From an uncultured Gammaproteobacteria bacterium (GTDB lineage Bacteria; Pseudomonadota; Gammaproteobacteria; JAADHQ01): a stretch of 64,000 nt of DNA. A program made the translations under genes and the position numbers. Below the pieces are notes generated by a model. It did no database searches and was not told where the DNA came from. It saw only the letters and a program-made list of their open reading frames with translations. This document shows, one piece after another, positions 52,124 to 61,550 of the stretch (position 1 is its first letter; each line of letters begins with the position of its first letter). The stretch spans positions 205,242-269,241 of the forward strand of contig CAMYJD010000001.1 of assembly GCA_947258655.1 (NCBI GenBank). Direction: 5' to 3'.

Positions 52124-53833
52124 ATGAACGCCATGCAAAAAAGCTATTTTCATCGCGGTGGCACACAAGCCTTACTGGGCGCGACAATCCCGGAACACTT
52201 CACCGACATTGTGCAGCGCTTTCCTGCTCATGAAGCGCTTGTGTCTCTACCACAACAGCAACGCCTGAGCTATCGGGAATTAGCGAACGCCATCGATGAA
52301 CTGGCCCGCGCTCTGGTCGGCTCGGGCTTCAACAAAGGCGATCGCATCGGCGTATGGTCCACGGATAACGTCGAATGGTTATTGTTACAGATGGCCACGG
52401 CGCGCATCGGTGCGGTACTGGTCAATATCAATCCTGCCTACCGCCCCAAGGAACTCACCTACGCACTGCAACGTTCCGAGATACATGGCATTTTCACGAT
52501 CCCGTCTTTCCGCAGCAGTGATTATGTCGCGATGCTGCTGGAACTGATCCCGGAACTGCAGCAGGACAACAACGGGCAACTGCATAGCAAGGTGTTCCCT
52601 AGCTTACGCAAGGTCGTCCTCTATGATCCCGCGCACGCCGACCAGACCACACGCCCGCATCCCGGTTTTGTCATCTGGTCCGAAGTACTGGCTGCGGGTA
52701 CAAACGTATCGATCGACACAGTAGACGCCATCACCGCATCACTGGACCGGGACGACCCGATCAATATCCAGTACACATCGGGCACCACCGGCTTCCCCAA
52801 GGCCGTCGTGTTAACGCATCACAATATCCTTAACAATGCCTGGTTCTCGGCCAGGGCCATGCACTTTAGCGAGCATGACCGGCTGTGCATCCCGGTACCC
52901 TTTTATCACTGTTTTGGCATGGTGCTGGCCAATCTGCTGTGCCTGTCGGTCGGCGCCTGTATGGTGATACCGGCCGAGCATTTTGATGCCCCGGCCGTCT
53001 TGCATGCGATAGAGGCCGAGCGCTGTACCGCCGTACACGGCGTTCCGACCATGTTCATCGCCGAACTGGAACATCCGGATTTTGCCAACTATGACCTGTC
53101 CAGCCTGCGCACCGGCATCATGGCCGGCGCACCCTGCCCTGCGGCACTGATGAAACGCGTCATCGAAGACATGCATTGCGGCGAGATCCTGATTGGCTAT
53201 GGTGAAACCGAGGCCTCGCCGTTAACGCACCTGACCACGCGCGACGACAATATGGAGCGGCGCACTCAAACAGTTGGCAAAAACCTGCCGCACCAGGAGG
53301 TCAAGATAATCGATATCGAGACGGGCGCGACCGTACCACTGGGTCAGATCGGCGAAATCTGTTTTCGCGGCTATCACATCATGCGCGGATATTATGGTCA
53401 ACCAGACAAAACAGTAGAAACCATCAACGAAAGCGGCTGGTTATATTCCGGCGACCTGGGCACGATGGATGCCGAGGGCTATGTACGCATCACCGGCAGG
53501 CGCAAGGAAATGATTATCCGCGGCGGCGAAAACATCTATCCAAAAGAGATCGAGGAGACGCTGTTTACGCACGCGAAGATTGCCCAGGTGGCCGTGTTTG
53601 GCATCCCGGATGAATACTACGGTGAGGAAGTCATGGCATGGATACAATTGCATGCCGGACAACAGGCCAGTGAAGAAGAAATCCGTGAATTTTGTAAACA
53701 ACAGATGGCACATTTCAAGGTACCTAAATTTATATGGTTTGTGAAAGAGTTCCCGATGACGGTCACTGGCAAATTGCAGAAGTTCCGCATGCGGGAAATG
53801 GCCATGGACAAGCTGAAGATTCAATCGCAATAA
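52124..53833 (+). CDS. AMP-forming acyl-CoA synthetase
   Basis: A 569-residue ANL-family ligase that activates a carboxylic acid with ATP and CoA. Motifs: P-loop-like YTSGTTGFPKAV, IGYGETEASP, the hinge/adenylate YSGDLGTMDAEGYVRITGRRKEMIIRGGENIYPKEIEE, and the C-terminal catalytic Lys in MTVTGKLQKF. It resembles medium/short branched fatty acyl-CoA synthetases (FadD3/AlkK-like). ATG 52124 has AAGGAAG upstream; the track's earlier start overlaps the beta gene. It is 32 bp after the oxidoreductase operon and probably handles the same acyl groups. Confidence 0.93.
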   Translation: MNAMQKSYFHRGGTQALLGATIPEHFTDIVQRFPAHEALVSLPQQQRLSYRELANAIDELARALVGSGFNKGDRIGVWSTDNVEWLLLQMATARIGAVLVNINPAYRPKELTYALQRSEIHGIFTIPSFRSSDYVAMLLELIPELQQDNNGQLHSKVFPSLRKVVLYDPAHADQTTRPHPGFVIWSEVLAAGTNVSIDTVDAITASLDRDDPINIQYTSGTTGFPKAVVLTHHNILNNAWFSARAMHFSEHDRLCIPVPFYHCFGMVLANLLCLSVGACMVIPAEHFDAPAVLHAIEAERCTAVHGVPTMFIAELEHPDFANYDLSSLRTGIMAGAPCPAALMKRVIEDMHCGEILIGYGETEASPLTHLTTRDDNMERRTQTVGKNLPHQEVKIIDIETGATVPLGQIGEICFRGYHIMRGYYGQPDKTVETINESGWLYSGDLGTMDAEGYVRITGRRKEMIIRGGENIYPKEIEETLFTHAKIAQVAVFGIPDEYYGEEVMAWIQLHAGQQASEEEIREFCKQQMAHFKVPKFIWFVKEFPMTVTGKLQKFRMREMAMDKLKIQSQ

Positions 53834-54148
53834 GACGCCATCAACGTACAACATTCTGGAGACGGTCTCCCTTCGCAAATAAGCGGTTAGCGTCTATGCC
53901 ATTATGGGTACAAACAGCTTTGCCAGCGTGTTGGTTAAGGCCAGGCCCCAGCGGCTGCACGGATATTCGTATCCACTCTGCCAGCATCCGTGAGGCGTGA
54001 TTATCCCTCCACAGCTGAATATAAAATTAATCCCATTCTATTGTTTATACTGAATTTTTATAGATTTATTTTATACAGTTAAAGTCCCAGTATAGAAAGC
54101 CGATATAAATATTGTTAATTTTTATTAAACTTTTAATATGGGTCGGTC
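53834..54148. other. Intergenic region before the PhnD-like gene, no gene seen
   Basis: This 315-bp spacer has a GC-rich left half with a small palindrome (GGAGACGGTCTCC, 53859-53871), probably the tail of the acyl-CoA synthetase transcript, and a very AT-rich right half that should hold the promoter of the PhnD-like gene. No convincing ORF or operator is visible. Confidence 0.5.
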
Positions 54149-54988
54149 ATGCCAGGCAAAATGAGCACATTTTTAATATTACTTTTATCATGGAATTGTT
54201 TCGCCAGTGATATTGAAAAGGCCGATGTTGAACGTGTCTATACTATAGGTATCGTTCCGCAGTTCGATATAAGACGGCTGCATGATATATGGACCCCTAT
54301 TCTGAATGAACTGCAAGCGCGTACAGGGTATCGCTTTATGATTCGCGGTTCCGCCACCATTCCCACGTTCGAACAGGAACTGATTTCGGGTACCTTCGAC
54401 TTTGCCTATATTAATCCCTTTCATGCACTTATCGCCAATCGCTCTGTAGGTTACATACCTTTGCTCAAGGATGTCGGTCGTCAATTACATGGCATTATAG
54501 TGGTCGCCAAAGACAGTCCAATCGAATCGGTTACAGAACTGGCCGGCAAAACCATTGCATATCCGGCACCGAACGCCCTCGGCGCAACTCTGCTGGTAAA
54601 GGCTGAATTACAGGATAAATACGGCATCAGCACATCGCAACGCTATGTTCTGACACACAGTTCGGTCTATCTCAATGTCGCATTGGGTGAAGTCGTGGCC
54701 GGAGGCGGCGTTCAAAAAACACTCGACCGTCAGTCACCCGCTATACGCGAGGCCGTGAAAGTGCTTTATAAGACCCGGGGAGTCGCAGCGCATCCGATTG
54801 CTTCTCACCCCCGCGTACCCGAATCCGTCAGACAAGATGTTATTGATGCCCTCCTGGCAATAGGAAAGACAGAGGCCGGCAAAGCGCTTCTGGCCAGGAT
54901 TCCAATGAAACAGATTGACACTGCTTCATTGACAGATTACAAATCAATCGATGATATGAAACTCGAACGATTTTACCAGAAATTCTGA
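54149..54988 (+). CDS. PhnD-like periplasmic substrate-binding protein
   Basis: A 279-residue exported protein of the PhnD/TauA-like periplasmic binding family (phosphate/phosphite/phosphonate class). After a signal peptide (MSTFLILLLSWNCFA) come YTIGIVPQFDIRRLHDIWTPILNELQ, the central FDFAYINPFHALIA, AGKTIAYPAPNALGATLLVKAEL and HSSVYLNVALGEVVAGGGVQKTL. It is not next to ABC permeases but 5 bp before a hybrid sensor kinase, so it probably senses rather than transports. The ligand is unknown. The ATG at 54161 (MSTFL) is an alternative start. Confidence 0.9.
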   Translation: MPGKMSTFLILLLSWNCFASDIEKADVERVYTIGIVPQFDIRRLHDIWTPILNELQARTGYRFMIRGSATIPTFEQELISGTFDFAYINPFHALIANRSVGYIPLLKDVGRQLHGIIVVAKDSPIESVTELAGKTIAYPAPNALGATLLVKAELQDKYGISTSQRYVLTHSSVYLNVALGEVVAGGGVQKTLDRQSPAIREAVKVLYKTRGVAAHPIASHPRVPESVRQDVIDALLAIGKTEAGKALLARIPMKQIDTASLTDYKSIDDMKLERFYQKF

Positions 54989-54993
54989 TCAAT

Positions 54994-57216
54994 ATGCGCA
55001 TACGTTATAAACTGTTCCTGCCTATTGCAGTCGCCTTTACCATCATTGTAGCGATAATGCATTTCATCTGGTTACCCGAGATGCTTGCCTACGAACAAGA
55101 CAAGATTAGTCAACAGGAACATGCTGTATTAAGAAGCATGGCACCCGGATTCTCCCGGGCTATATTGCTGGGCAATTATGCGGACCTGTATGAATCGATC
55201 AATGAAGGTATGCTTGATAAAACTTTAAAATGGAAACAAATAATTGTCACAAAAGTGGATGGCAAAAGAATTTATCCATTGACAAAACCGGAGAAAATCA
55301 GTGGCGAGTATTTATTAAACATTGAACAGGATATCCAACGTCTGGGAAAAAAGATTGCCAACGTAGAGCTGACATTTGATTGGGAACAGGAATTCACTAC
55401 CCATTATCAACGGGTCATAAAAATGGAATTATGGATGATACTGATTTTCGGTGTGATCGTATGTGCAGCCGGCCTATGGCAGCACTATACAATTCGCAAT
55501 CCTCTGGAAAAACTGATCATAGCAGCCTCAAGACTGGCAAAAGGTGATTACGATGCATTGCTGCCCAAATCCGGAAGAGATGAACTCGGTAATCTCAGTG
55601 CCGCTTTTGGCAATATGCGGGAAAAACTTAAAATAACACAAAATGAGCTTATCGATGCTTTAGCTAGCGTCAAGACGAGTGATACGCGTAACAAGACCAT
55701 TCTGGATAATCTCGGGGATGGCCTGGTCATCATTAATAATAAGGGTATCATTGAAACATTCAATCAGGCATCTGAAAAGATTTTCGGCTATGTTGCCGAT
55801 GAAATCATCGGGCAAAATGTATCTGTATTATTGCCCGAACATGAACGTGCAGAGCATCAAGACTACATAGATAATTCCACGATCTACCAACAACGCATAT
55901 TACATAAAACACGCAACCTGTATGGCCGTCGCAAGGACGGGGCTACATTCCCGTTGGAAATCAATGTAGCACCAATACAGGGCGCGAAAAATGGTTTTGT
56001 CGGTGTCTTACGTGATATTACAGAACGCATTAATTCCGAACAAGAACTGAAGGCCGCCAAAACAGATGCCGAGAACGCCAACCAGGCCAAGTCCGGCTTC
56101 CTGTCCAGCATGAGCCATGAACTACGCACACCGCTCAATGCAATTCTTGGTTTTGGACAATTGCTGGAATCTCAATATGGCGAGATGCCTAAAGAGGAAT
56201 TGCAGGAATATATAAAATATATCCTGAAGTCAAGTTACCACTTGTTGGACCTGATCAATGAGGTCCTCGATCTGTCCCGCATCGAAGCCGGGCATCTGAA
56301 TTTGCAGCCGGAAGCTGTACCTCTCTCTCGAAGAACCGAAGAATGTATAACACAGATCGTTACTGGAATAGCAAAACAACACAATATTACTATAATGAAC
56401 CAGGTTGATAATCCTGATATCGCCGTGCTCGCCGATCCTCTGCGATTCAGACAGATACTCATTAATCTACTCAGCAATGCGGTCAAATATAACCGCCATG
56501 GCGGTCTGATCACACTCAAAACCGAGCCGGGCGCTGATGGCAGAATAAGAATACTGATTTCCGATACAGGCAAGGGTATTGCACAAGATGACCTGGACAG
56601 ATTATTCCAGCCTTTTGAACGTCTTTCTTACAAAAACAGTAATATCGAAGGTACCGGCATCGGCTTGACCGTTACCAGGCAACTGGTCGAAGCGATGGAC
56701 GGCACTATCGAGGTACAGAGTACTGTAAACCAGGGCTCTACTTTCTGTATCGAACTGCCGCTGGTCGCGACAAGCTATAAATCCATGAAAAGCTGTAATT
56801 GTTCTGCTGCCGAAAACAAGCACTTTGATTATTCACATTGCAAGATCCTGTGTATCGAGGATGATCCAGCCAGTTCCCGTTTGATGGTAGATGCATTGAA
56901 ACGCAGGGAACGATATGAAATATTGACGAGCATGTCTGCAGAGCAAGGTCTGACAATTGCCGAGGAGGAACTTCCAGACATTATTCTGATGGATATCAAT
57001 CTGCCCGGAATTGATGGAAAAGCTGCTTTGAAGATTCTCAGAAGTCTTCAAGATACCAGCACCATTCCAGTCATCGCAGTTACAGCCAATGCCATGGGGA
57101 GTGATATCAAGGAAGGCCTGGAAGCAGGTTTTGATGAATACATAACAAAACCAATTAATATTGAACGGCTGTATGCTGTTATCGACGAACAATTAGCCAG
57201 ATCAGCACAGACGTAA
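54994..57216 (+). CDS. Hybrid sensor histidine kinase (HAMP-PAS-HK-receiver)
   Basis: A 740-residue membrane kinase. Two membrane helices (~5-28 and ~145-165) bracket a ~115-residue periplasmic domain. HAMP (~168-220), PAS (~225-345), HisKA with FLSSMSHELRTPLNAILGFG, HATPase_c (LINLLSNAVKYN; DTGKGIAQDDLDRLF; GTGIGLTVTRQL) and a C-terminal receiver (ILCIEDDPASSRL; LMDINLPGIDG; ITKPIN) follow. All phospho-residues are present. No DNA-binding output is attached or adjacent, so a phosphotransfer protein or distant regulator is needed. The PhnD-like product likely docks on its periplasmic domain. Confidence 0.94.
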   Translation: MRIRYKLFLPIAVAFTIIVAIMHFIWLPEMLAYEQDKISQQEHAVLRSMAPGFSRAILLGNYADLYESINEGMLDKTLKWKQIIVTKVDGKRIYPLTKPEKISGEYLLNIEQDIQRLGKKIANVELTFDWEQEFTTHYQRVIKMELWMILIFGVIVCAAGLWQHYTIRNPLEKLIIAASRLAKGDYDALLPKSGRDELGNLSAAFGNMREKLKITQNELIDALASVKTSDTRNKTILDNLGDGLVIINNKGIIETFNQASEKIFGYVADEIIGQNVSVLLPEHERAEHQDYIDNSTIYQQRILHKTRNLYGRRKDGATFPLEINVAPIQGAKNGFVGVLRDITERINSEQELKAAKTDAENANQAKSGFLSSMSHELRTPLNAILGFGQLLESQYGEMPKEELQEYIKYILKSSYHLLDLINEVLDLSRIEAGHLNLQPEAVPLSRRTEECITQIVTGIAKQHNITIMNQVDNPDIAVLADPLRFRQILINLLSNAVKYNRHGGLITLKTEPGADGRIRILISDTGKGIAQDDLDRLFQPFERLSYKNSNIEGTGIGLTVTRQLVEAMDGTIEVQSTVNQGSTFCIELPLVATSYKSMKSCNCSAAENKHFDYSHCKILCIEDDPASSRLMVDALKRRERYEILTSMSAEQGLTIAEEELPDIILMDINLPGIDGKAALKILRSLQDTSTIPVIAVTANAMGSDIKEGLEAGFDEYITKPINIERLYAVIDEQLARSAQT

Positions 57217-57247
57217 AACCGACAATTCAAGAATCAAGAATGGGGTC

Positions 57248-57517
57248 GGTGACAATTGATAATCATTCGCATTACTATTAGCCACCAACCCGAATGGCGC
57301 TTACTAAAACGAAAAAGCTGTCATTGCGATCGTAGTGCGGTATTCCGTTTCAGGCGCCATCCTGTGTCATGTAATGCGATAATTCGATATGAAGTTTAAA
57401 AGATTGCATCGCTACAACCACCAGAAATCTTTTTAAGGTATGACCCGTTGGCTCGCAATGACGAGAAATTATTATCCTGACGGGTATTTTCTCCTTAAAT
57501 AAGTACCATTTGTCACC
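57248..57517. mobile_element. 270-bp MITE-like element with inverted ends
   Basis: The left end GGTGACAATTGATA and the complement of the right end (GGTGACAAATGGTA) match at 12 of 14 bases. The inside contains GTCATTGCGATCGTAGTGCGG and, inverted, CTCGCAATGACG, related to the REP core of the repeats at 11448 and 31720. A Fur-box-like TGATAATCATTCGCATTACT overlaps the left end. No ORF. It lies in the 431-bp spacer between the kinase and the Yip1 gene, where nothing else is evident. Confidence 0.65.
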
Positions 57518-57647
57518 AATCTGTTGTTTAAGGGTACGAAGGATACCCATTATTCAACACATGGATTATAATATAAATAGCGGCCCTGAATGCTGAATAA
57601 CAAGTTCAGTCACCACAACAACAAACTGTAGAAAAGGGAGTCGAGTC

Positions 57648-58394
57648 ATGGAAAACAATAATCAACCTGAACAACCAGCCACCGATGAAAACACAAAAGT
57701 GGACCCCAGCATGCTCGAATCGATACCGGCGTACATGAAGCAAGTCATCCTCAATCCGGTACAATTCTATTCATCGACCATGAAAAAGTCCGGTGGCTTT
57801 ATCGAACCACTGATATTCATGATAGCGATGGCCCTGATTACAGCCGTGATTATGGCCGTGATCGGATTAATTGGATTTGGCCCAGTGGGCATGATGGCAA
57901 TGGGATTTACCGGCATTATTGTGATTCCAGTCATTGTCACGATCTTTGGCTTTATTGGTGCGGCCATAGCCTTTATCATCTGGAAAATCATGGGCTCTGA
58001 ACAGGATTTTGAAACCGCCTATCGTTGTGTCGCCTATTCCTATGCCTATGCGCCGGTGGCTGCGCTCGTTGCGGGGATTCCTTATCTGGGCACAGTAATC
58101 TCGTCGCTATGGCCAATGGCACTGCTGGCCATCGCCAGTATTCATGTGCATCAACGTAGCGAGAAAGCGTCGTGGGCCGTGTTTGGCATTCTCGGACTTG
58201 TCTTCTTGTTGATGGGATGGGGCGCCGAGAGCACCGGCAGGCAGATGGCGACTGAAATGGAAGGCTGGTCCAGGGAAATGGAACAGAAATACGGCGATCC
58301 AGAAAATATGACACCGGAAGATGCGGCCAAGGCTGCCAGCGAGTTTTTCAAGCGCATGCAAAAGGAACAAGAATCAAGCCAAGCGGGAGAATAA
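57648..58394 (+). CDS. Yip1-domain membrane protein
   Basis: A 248-residue protein with a Yip1-type membrane domain: YMKQVILNPVQFYSSTMKKSGGFIEPLIFMIAMALITAV, then about five helices. Conserved pieces include SEQDFETAYRCVAYSYAYAPVAALVAGIPYLG. The charged C-terminal tail (~residues 200-248, MEGWSREMEQKYGDPENMTPEDAAKAA) is cytoplasmic and helical. Function in bacteria is not established. AAAAGGGAGTCGAGTC precedes the ATG. Confidence 0.88.
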   Translation: MENNNQPEQPATDENTKVDPSMLESIPAYMKQVILNPVQFYSSTMKKSGGFIEPLIFMIAMALITAVIMAVIGLIGFGPVGMMAMGFTGIIVIPVIVTIFGFIGAAIAFIIWKIMGSEQDFETAYRCVAYSYAYAPVAALVAGIPYLGTVISSLWPMALLAIASIHVHQRSEKASWAVFGILGLVFLLMGWGAESTGRQMATEMEGWSREMEQKYGDPENMTPEDAAKAASEFFKRMQKEQESSQAGE

Positions 58395-58449
58395 TGCTGT
58401 GTTGTCAACATAGGCGTAGATAATCCTGCCTGGCCTACTATTGCGTATA

Positions 58450-60177
58450 TCAACATCGTGTCGCGTTCAGCAATTTGATCAGCTGGCCTAATGGACGACT
58501 GTTAAGGACATCCCTTTTTTCCAGCCAGCCACGACGCGCCTGATGTATACCTCCCGCCAGATTATCGAAGTCGGCCGGCCCGTGGGCATCGCTGTTGATG
58601 CTTACCAGTACACCCTGTTGCTTTGCCTGCTGACAATAGGTGTCATTCAGATCCAGGCGCTGCGGCTGACTATTCAGTTCCAGATAACAGCCACGTTCGG
58701 ACGCCGCTGTGATGACACGTGACATATCAACATCATAGGCACTGCGCTCCCCCAACAGGCGTCCGCTGGGATGGGCAAGCATAGTAATATATTTCGATTC
58801 GATCGCGCGCAGGATGCGAGTCGTCTGCCTGGCGCGTGAAAGATGGAATTTACTGTGTACGGCGACGATGACAATATCCAGCTGCGACAATATACTGTCG
58901 TGATAATCCAGGCGGCCATCTTCGAGTATATCGACCTCACTGCCCTTCAGTATTTTAAAATCACTGAATTTGGCATTCAACCTGTCAATCGCTTCCAGTT
59001 GTTTGTGCAAGCGGGCTTCATCCAGGCCATGGGCCACCTTCAACGACTGTGAGTGATCGGTAATCGCGATATATTTCAATCCCAGTTTGCGTGCGCTCCG
59101 GGCCATTTCTTCTATGCTGGCATGGCCGTCTGATGCCTTGCTATGTACATGCAGATCACCCTTCAGGTCTCCATAGGTAATCAACTCAGGTAGTTTATGT
59201 TGCTGTGCGGCCTTGATTTCCTGGTCACCGTTGCGCAATTCGGCTTGTATATAGGGTAGGCCCACGGCCTTGAATATGGATTCCTCGGTTTTGCCAGATA
59301 TGCGTTTGTCACCCCTGAACACGCCATACTCGTTGATCTTCAGGCCACGCTGTTGCGCCAGTTTACGTATCTTGATGTTATGTGCCTTGTTACCGGTAAA
59401 ATAATGTAATGCCGCACCAAAACTCTGTAGCTCGACAACACGCAGATCCACCTGCAGGCCATTACGCAGAAAAACAGTCGCACGCGTGCTTCCCTTTGAT
59501 ATCACTTCGGTAACTTCATCGTAGTCGACGAATTGTTGCATGACGGGGCTATCATCTTTGGCACTGACGAGGATATCCAGATCACCGACCGTCTCCTGCC
59601 CGCGCCGATAACTGCCGGCCACGACCACCTGCTTTACTCCAGGCACAGCTTCAAGATAGGTAACCAATGGATCCGCATACAGGTGCGCGGTATGATGCAA
59701 AAAACGCTTGTCCTGGCTACGCTGTGATTTGATCGATTCGAGGATACGTTGTTCTGTCTTTGCGCCAAATCCCGGCAGCTTGCGTAGCTGGCCCGAGCTT
59801 GCAGCATGCTGTAGTTGTTTGAGGGTCTTGATATTTAGGTCCTGATACAACACGCGCACCCGCTTCGGACCGAGACCCGGTATATGCAGCAGGTCCTCAA
59901 GACTGGCGGGCACTTCCTTATGCAATTTATCGAGTGCTTCGGCATGACCGCTGGCGATAATCTCTTCTATCTTGGCAGCCAGACTTGTGCCGATACCCTG
60001 CAACGTGGTCAGGTCAGTACCGTTGGCCAGCATCTGTTCCAGTTCATGTCCCAGACCACGGATTGTTCGCGCCGCATTTCGATAGGCACGCACGCGAAAT
60101 GGATTGGCATTTTCAATATCCAGCAGATCTGCCATTTCATCGAATATCACTGCGATATCTTCGTTATGTATCGGCAT
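58450..60177 (-). CDS. polX: DNA polymerase X family protein with PHP domain (PolX)
   Basis: A 575-residue gap-filling repair polymerase and 3'-5' exonuclease. The N-terminal helix-hairpin-helix and 8-kDa domains ([41 protein letters not shown]) lead to the nucleotidyltransferase palm, with [21 protein letters not shown] (GS...DxD). A C-terminal PHP exonuclease follows ([41 protein letters not shown]). Lengths and motif order match bacterial PolX. It is divergent from the threonine ammonia-lyase gene. Confidence 0.96.
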   Translation of the reverse strand: MPIHNEDIAVIFDEMADLLDIENANPFRVRAYRNAARTIRGLGHELEQMLANGTDLTTLQGIGTSLAAKIEEIIASGHAEALDKLHKEVPASLEDLLHIPGLGPKRVRVLYQDLNIKTLKQLQHAASSGQLRKLPGFGAKTEQRILESIKSQRSQDKRFLHHTAHLYADPLVTYLEAVPGVKQVVVAGSYRRGQETVGDLDILVSAKDDSPVMQQFVDYDEVTEVISKGSTRATVFLRNGLQVDLRVVELQSFGAALHYFTGNKAHNIKIRKLAQQRGLKINEYGVFRGDKRISGKTEESIFKAVGLPYIQAELRNGDQEIKAAQQHKLPELITYGDLKGDLHVHSKASDGHASIEEMARSARKLGLKYIAITDHSQSLKVAHGLDEARLHKQLEAIDRLNAKFSDFKILKGSEVDILEDGRLDYHDSILSQLDIVIVAVHSKFHLSRARQTTRILRAIESKYITMLAHPSGRLLGERSAYDVDMSRVITAASERGCYLELNSQPQRLDLNDTYCQQAKQQGVLVSINSDAHGPADFDNLAGGIHQARRGWLEKRDVLNSRPLGQLIKLLNATRC

Positions 60178-60331
60178 CGCTCATGGTCCTGCATCTACGT
60201 TACTATTTATCATACGAGCGCTACAGGAACACTGCAACCGGGTATTTCAACCATTACCGAGTTTCAGTGCGTACGTTTTATGCTAAAGTTAACTGCATAA
60301 GCAGACGTAGGCATGCACACACAATAACAAT

Positions 60332-61543
60332 ATGACGACAGCACCGACTTTGGCAGATGTTCACGCCGCACGTGACAGGATCAGTGATGTGATCTACATG
60401 ACCCCGTGTGCACGCTCGGAAACACTGAGCCAGATGCTTGGCTGTGATCTCTACCTGAAGCTTGAGAATTTACAGATCACGGGGTCATTCAAGGAACGAG
60501 GTGCACTGAACAAGATCCTGCAACTCGATGCGCAACAAAAAGCGGCCGGTGTCATCGCCGCATCCGCCGGCAATCATGCCCAGGGGGTTGCGCATGTGGC
60601 ACGCAAGTATGCCATCCCGGCGACGATTGTAATGCCGGAAACCACACCCTTGGCAAAAATCCACGGTACCCGGGCCTTGGGCGCAAGCATTATCCTGCAT
60701 GGCAGCAGCTATGATGAGGCCTATGACAAGGCCGTTGAACTGCAGCATCAACAGGGCTCGACGCTGATTCATGCCTTTGACGATCGTGATGTCATTGCCG
60801 GACAGGGAACAATTGGACTGGAACTGTTACAACAGGTCCCGGACATGGACATGGTCGTGGTACCCGTCGGTGGCGGTGGCCTGATTGCAGGCATCGCCGT
60901 AGCTATCAAACAGACACAACCTGAGGTGCAGATTATCGGTGTCGAGGCCGAGCGCATGCCGGCGATGCAGGCCAGTCTGAGCAGCGGTAAAGCCGAACCC
61001 CTGCGCTTTGCCAATACCATCGCCGACGGTATTTCGGTCGCCAGAGTGGGTCAGCACACCCTGCCTATCGTCAGTGATTGTGTTTCCGGTATTGTCACCG
61101 TCACAGAAGAGCAGATCGCGCTGGCCATCATGACCCTGCTGGAGCATGAAAAGACCCTGGCCGAAGGTGCCGGGGCGGTTGGCTTTGCCGCGCTGCACTA
61201 CCGCCAGATCGAGCAGTTTAAAGGTAAGAAAGTCGTCGTCGTCATCAGCGGCGGCAACATCGACATGACCATGCTCGCGCGCATCCTCGAGCGCGGCCTG
61301 CAAAGCGATGGCCGCCTGGCCCGGATCCGGGTGATCGTGCCCGACAGGCCCGGTAATATCGCCGAACTGTCTGCATTGGTCGCAGAACACCGCGCCAATA
61401 TCCTCGCGATTACACAGAACCGTTCTGTCAGCGAGGTTGAACTGGGCGAAAGCGAGGTCGAACTGTTACTGGAAGCCAGGGGCTGGAATCATGTGGATGC
61501 GATTACCAAGTCTGTACGTAAACACGGTTACAAGATGAAATAA
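60332..61543 (+). CDS. ilvA: Threonine ammonia-lyase (single ACT domain)
   Basis: A PLP enzyme converting threonine to 2-oxobutyrate and ammonia. The PLP lysine lies in TGSFKERGALNK (K54). SAGNHAQGVAHVA, the glycine loop VGGGGLIAGIA and VVISGGNIDM are typical. The 403-residue length with one C-terminal ACT domain (~330-403, RIRVIVPDRPGNIAELSALVAEHRANI) matches the TIGR01127 type found outside the long E. coli IlvA. It may serve isoleucine synthesis or threonine catabolism; product 2-oxobutyrate could be used by the ferredoxin oxidoreductase upstream, though they are not one operon. Confidence 0.94.
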   Translation: MTTAPTLADVHAARDRISDVIYMTPCARSETLSQMLGCDLYLKLENLQITGSFKERGALNKILQLDAQQKAAGVIAASAGNHAQGVAHVARKYAIPATIVMPETTPLAKIHGTRALGASIILHGSSYDEAYDKAVELQHQQGSTLIHAFDDRDVIAGQGTIGLELLQQVPDMDMVVVPVGGGGLIAGIAVAIKQTQPEVQIIGVEAERMPAMQASLSSGKAEPLRFANTIADGISVARVGQHTLPIVSDCVSGIVTVTEEQIALAIMTLLEHEKTLAEGAGAVGFAALHYRQIEQFKGKKVVVVISGGNIDMTMLARILERGLQSDGRLARIRVIVPDRPGNIAELSALVAEHRANILAITQNRSVSEVELGESEVELLLEARGWNHVDAITKSVRKHGYKMK

Positions 61544-61550
61544 ACCAGTG

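Noticed and set aside
57257-57279. Fur box as an active operator
   Set aside because: The match is partial, it sits inside a repeat element, and no iron-related gene is adjacent. Kept only as part of the repeat finding.
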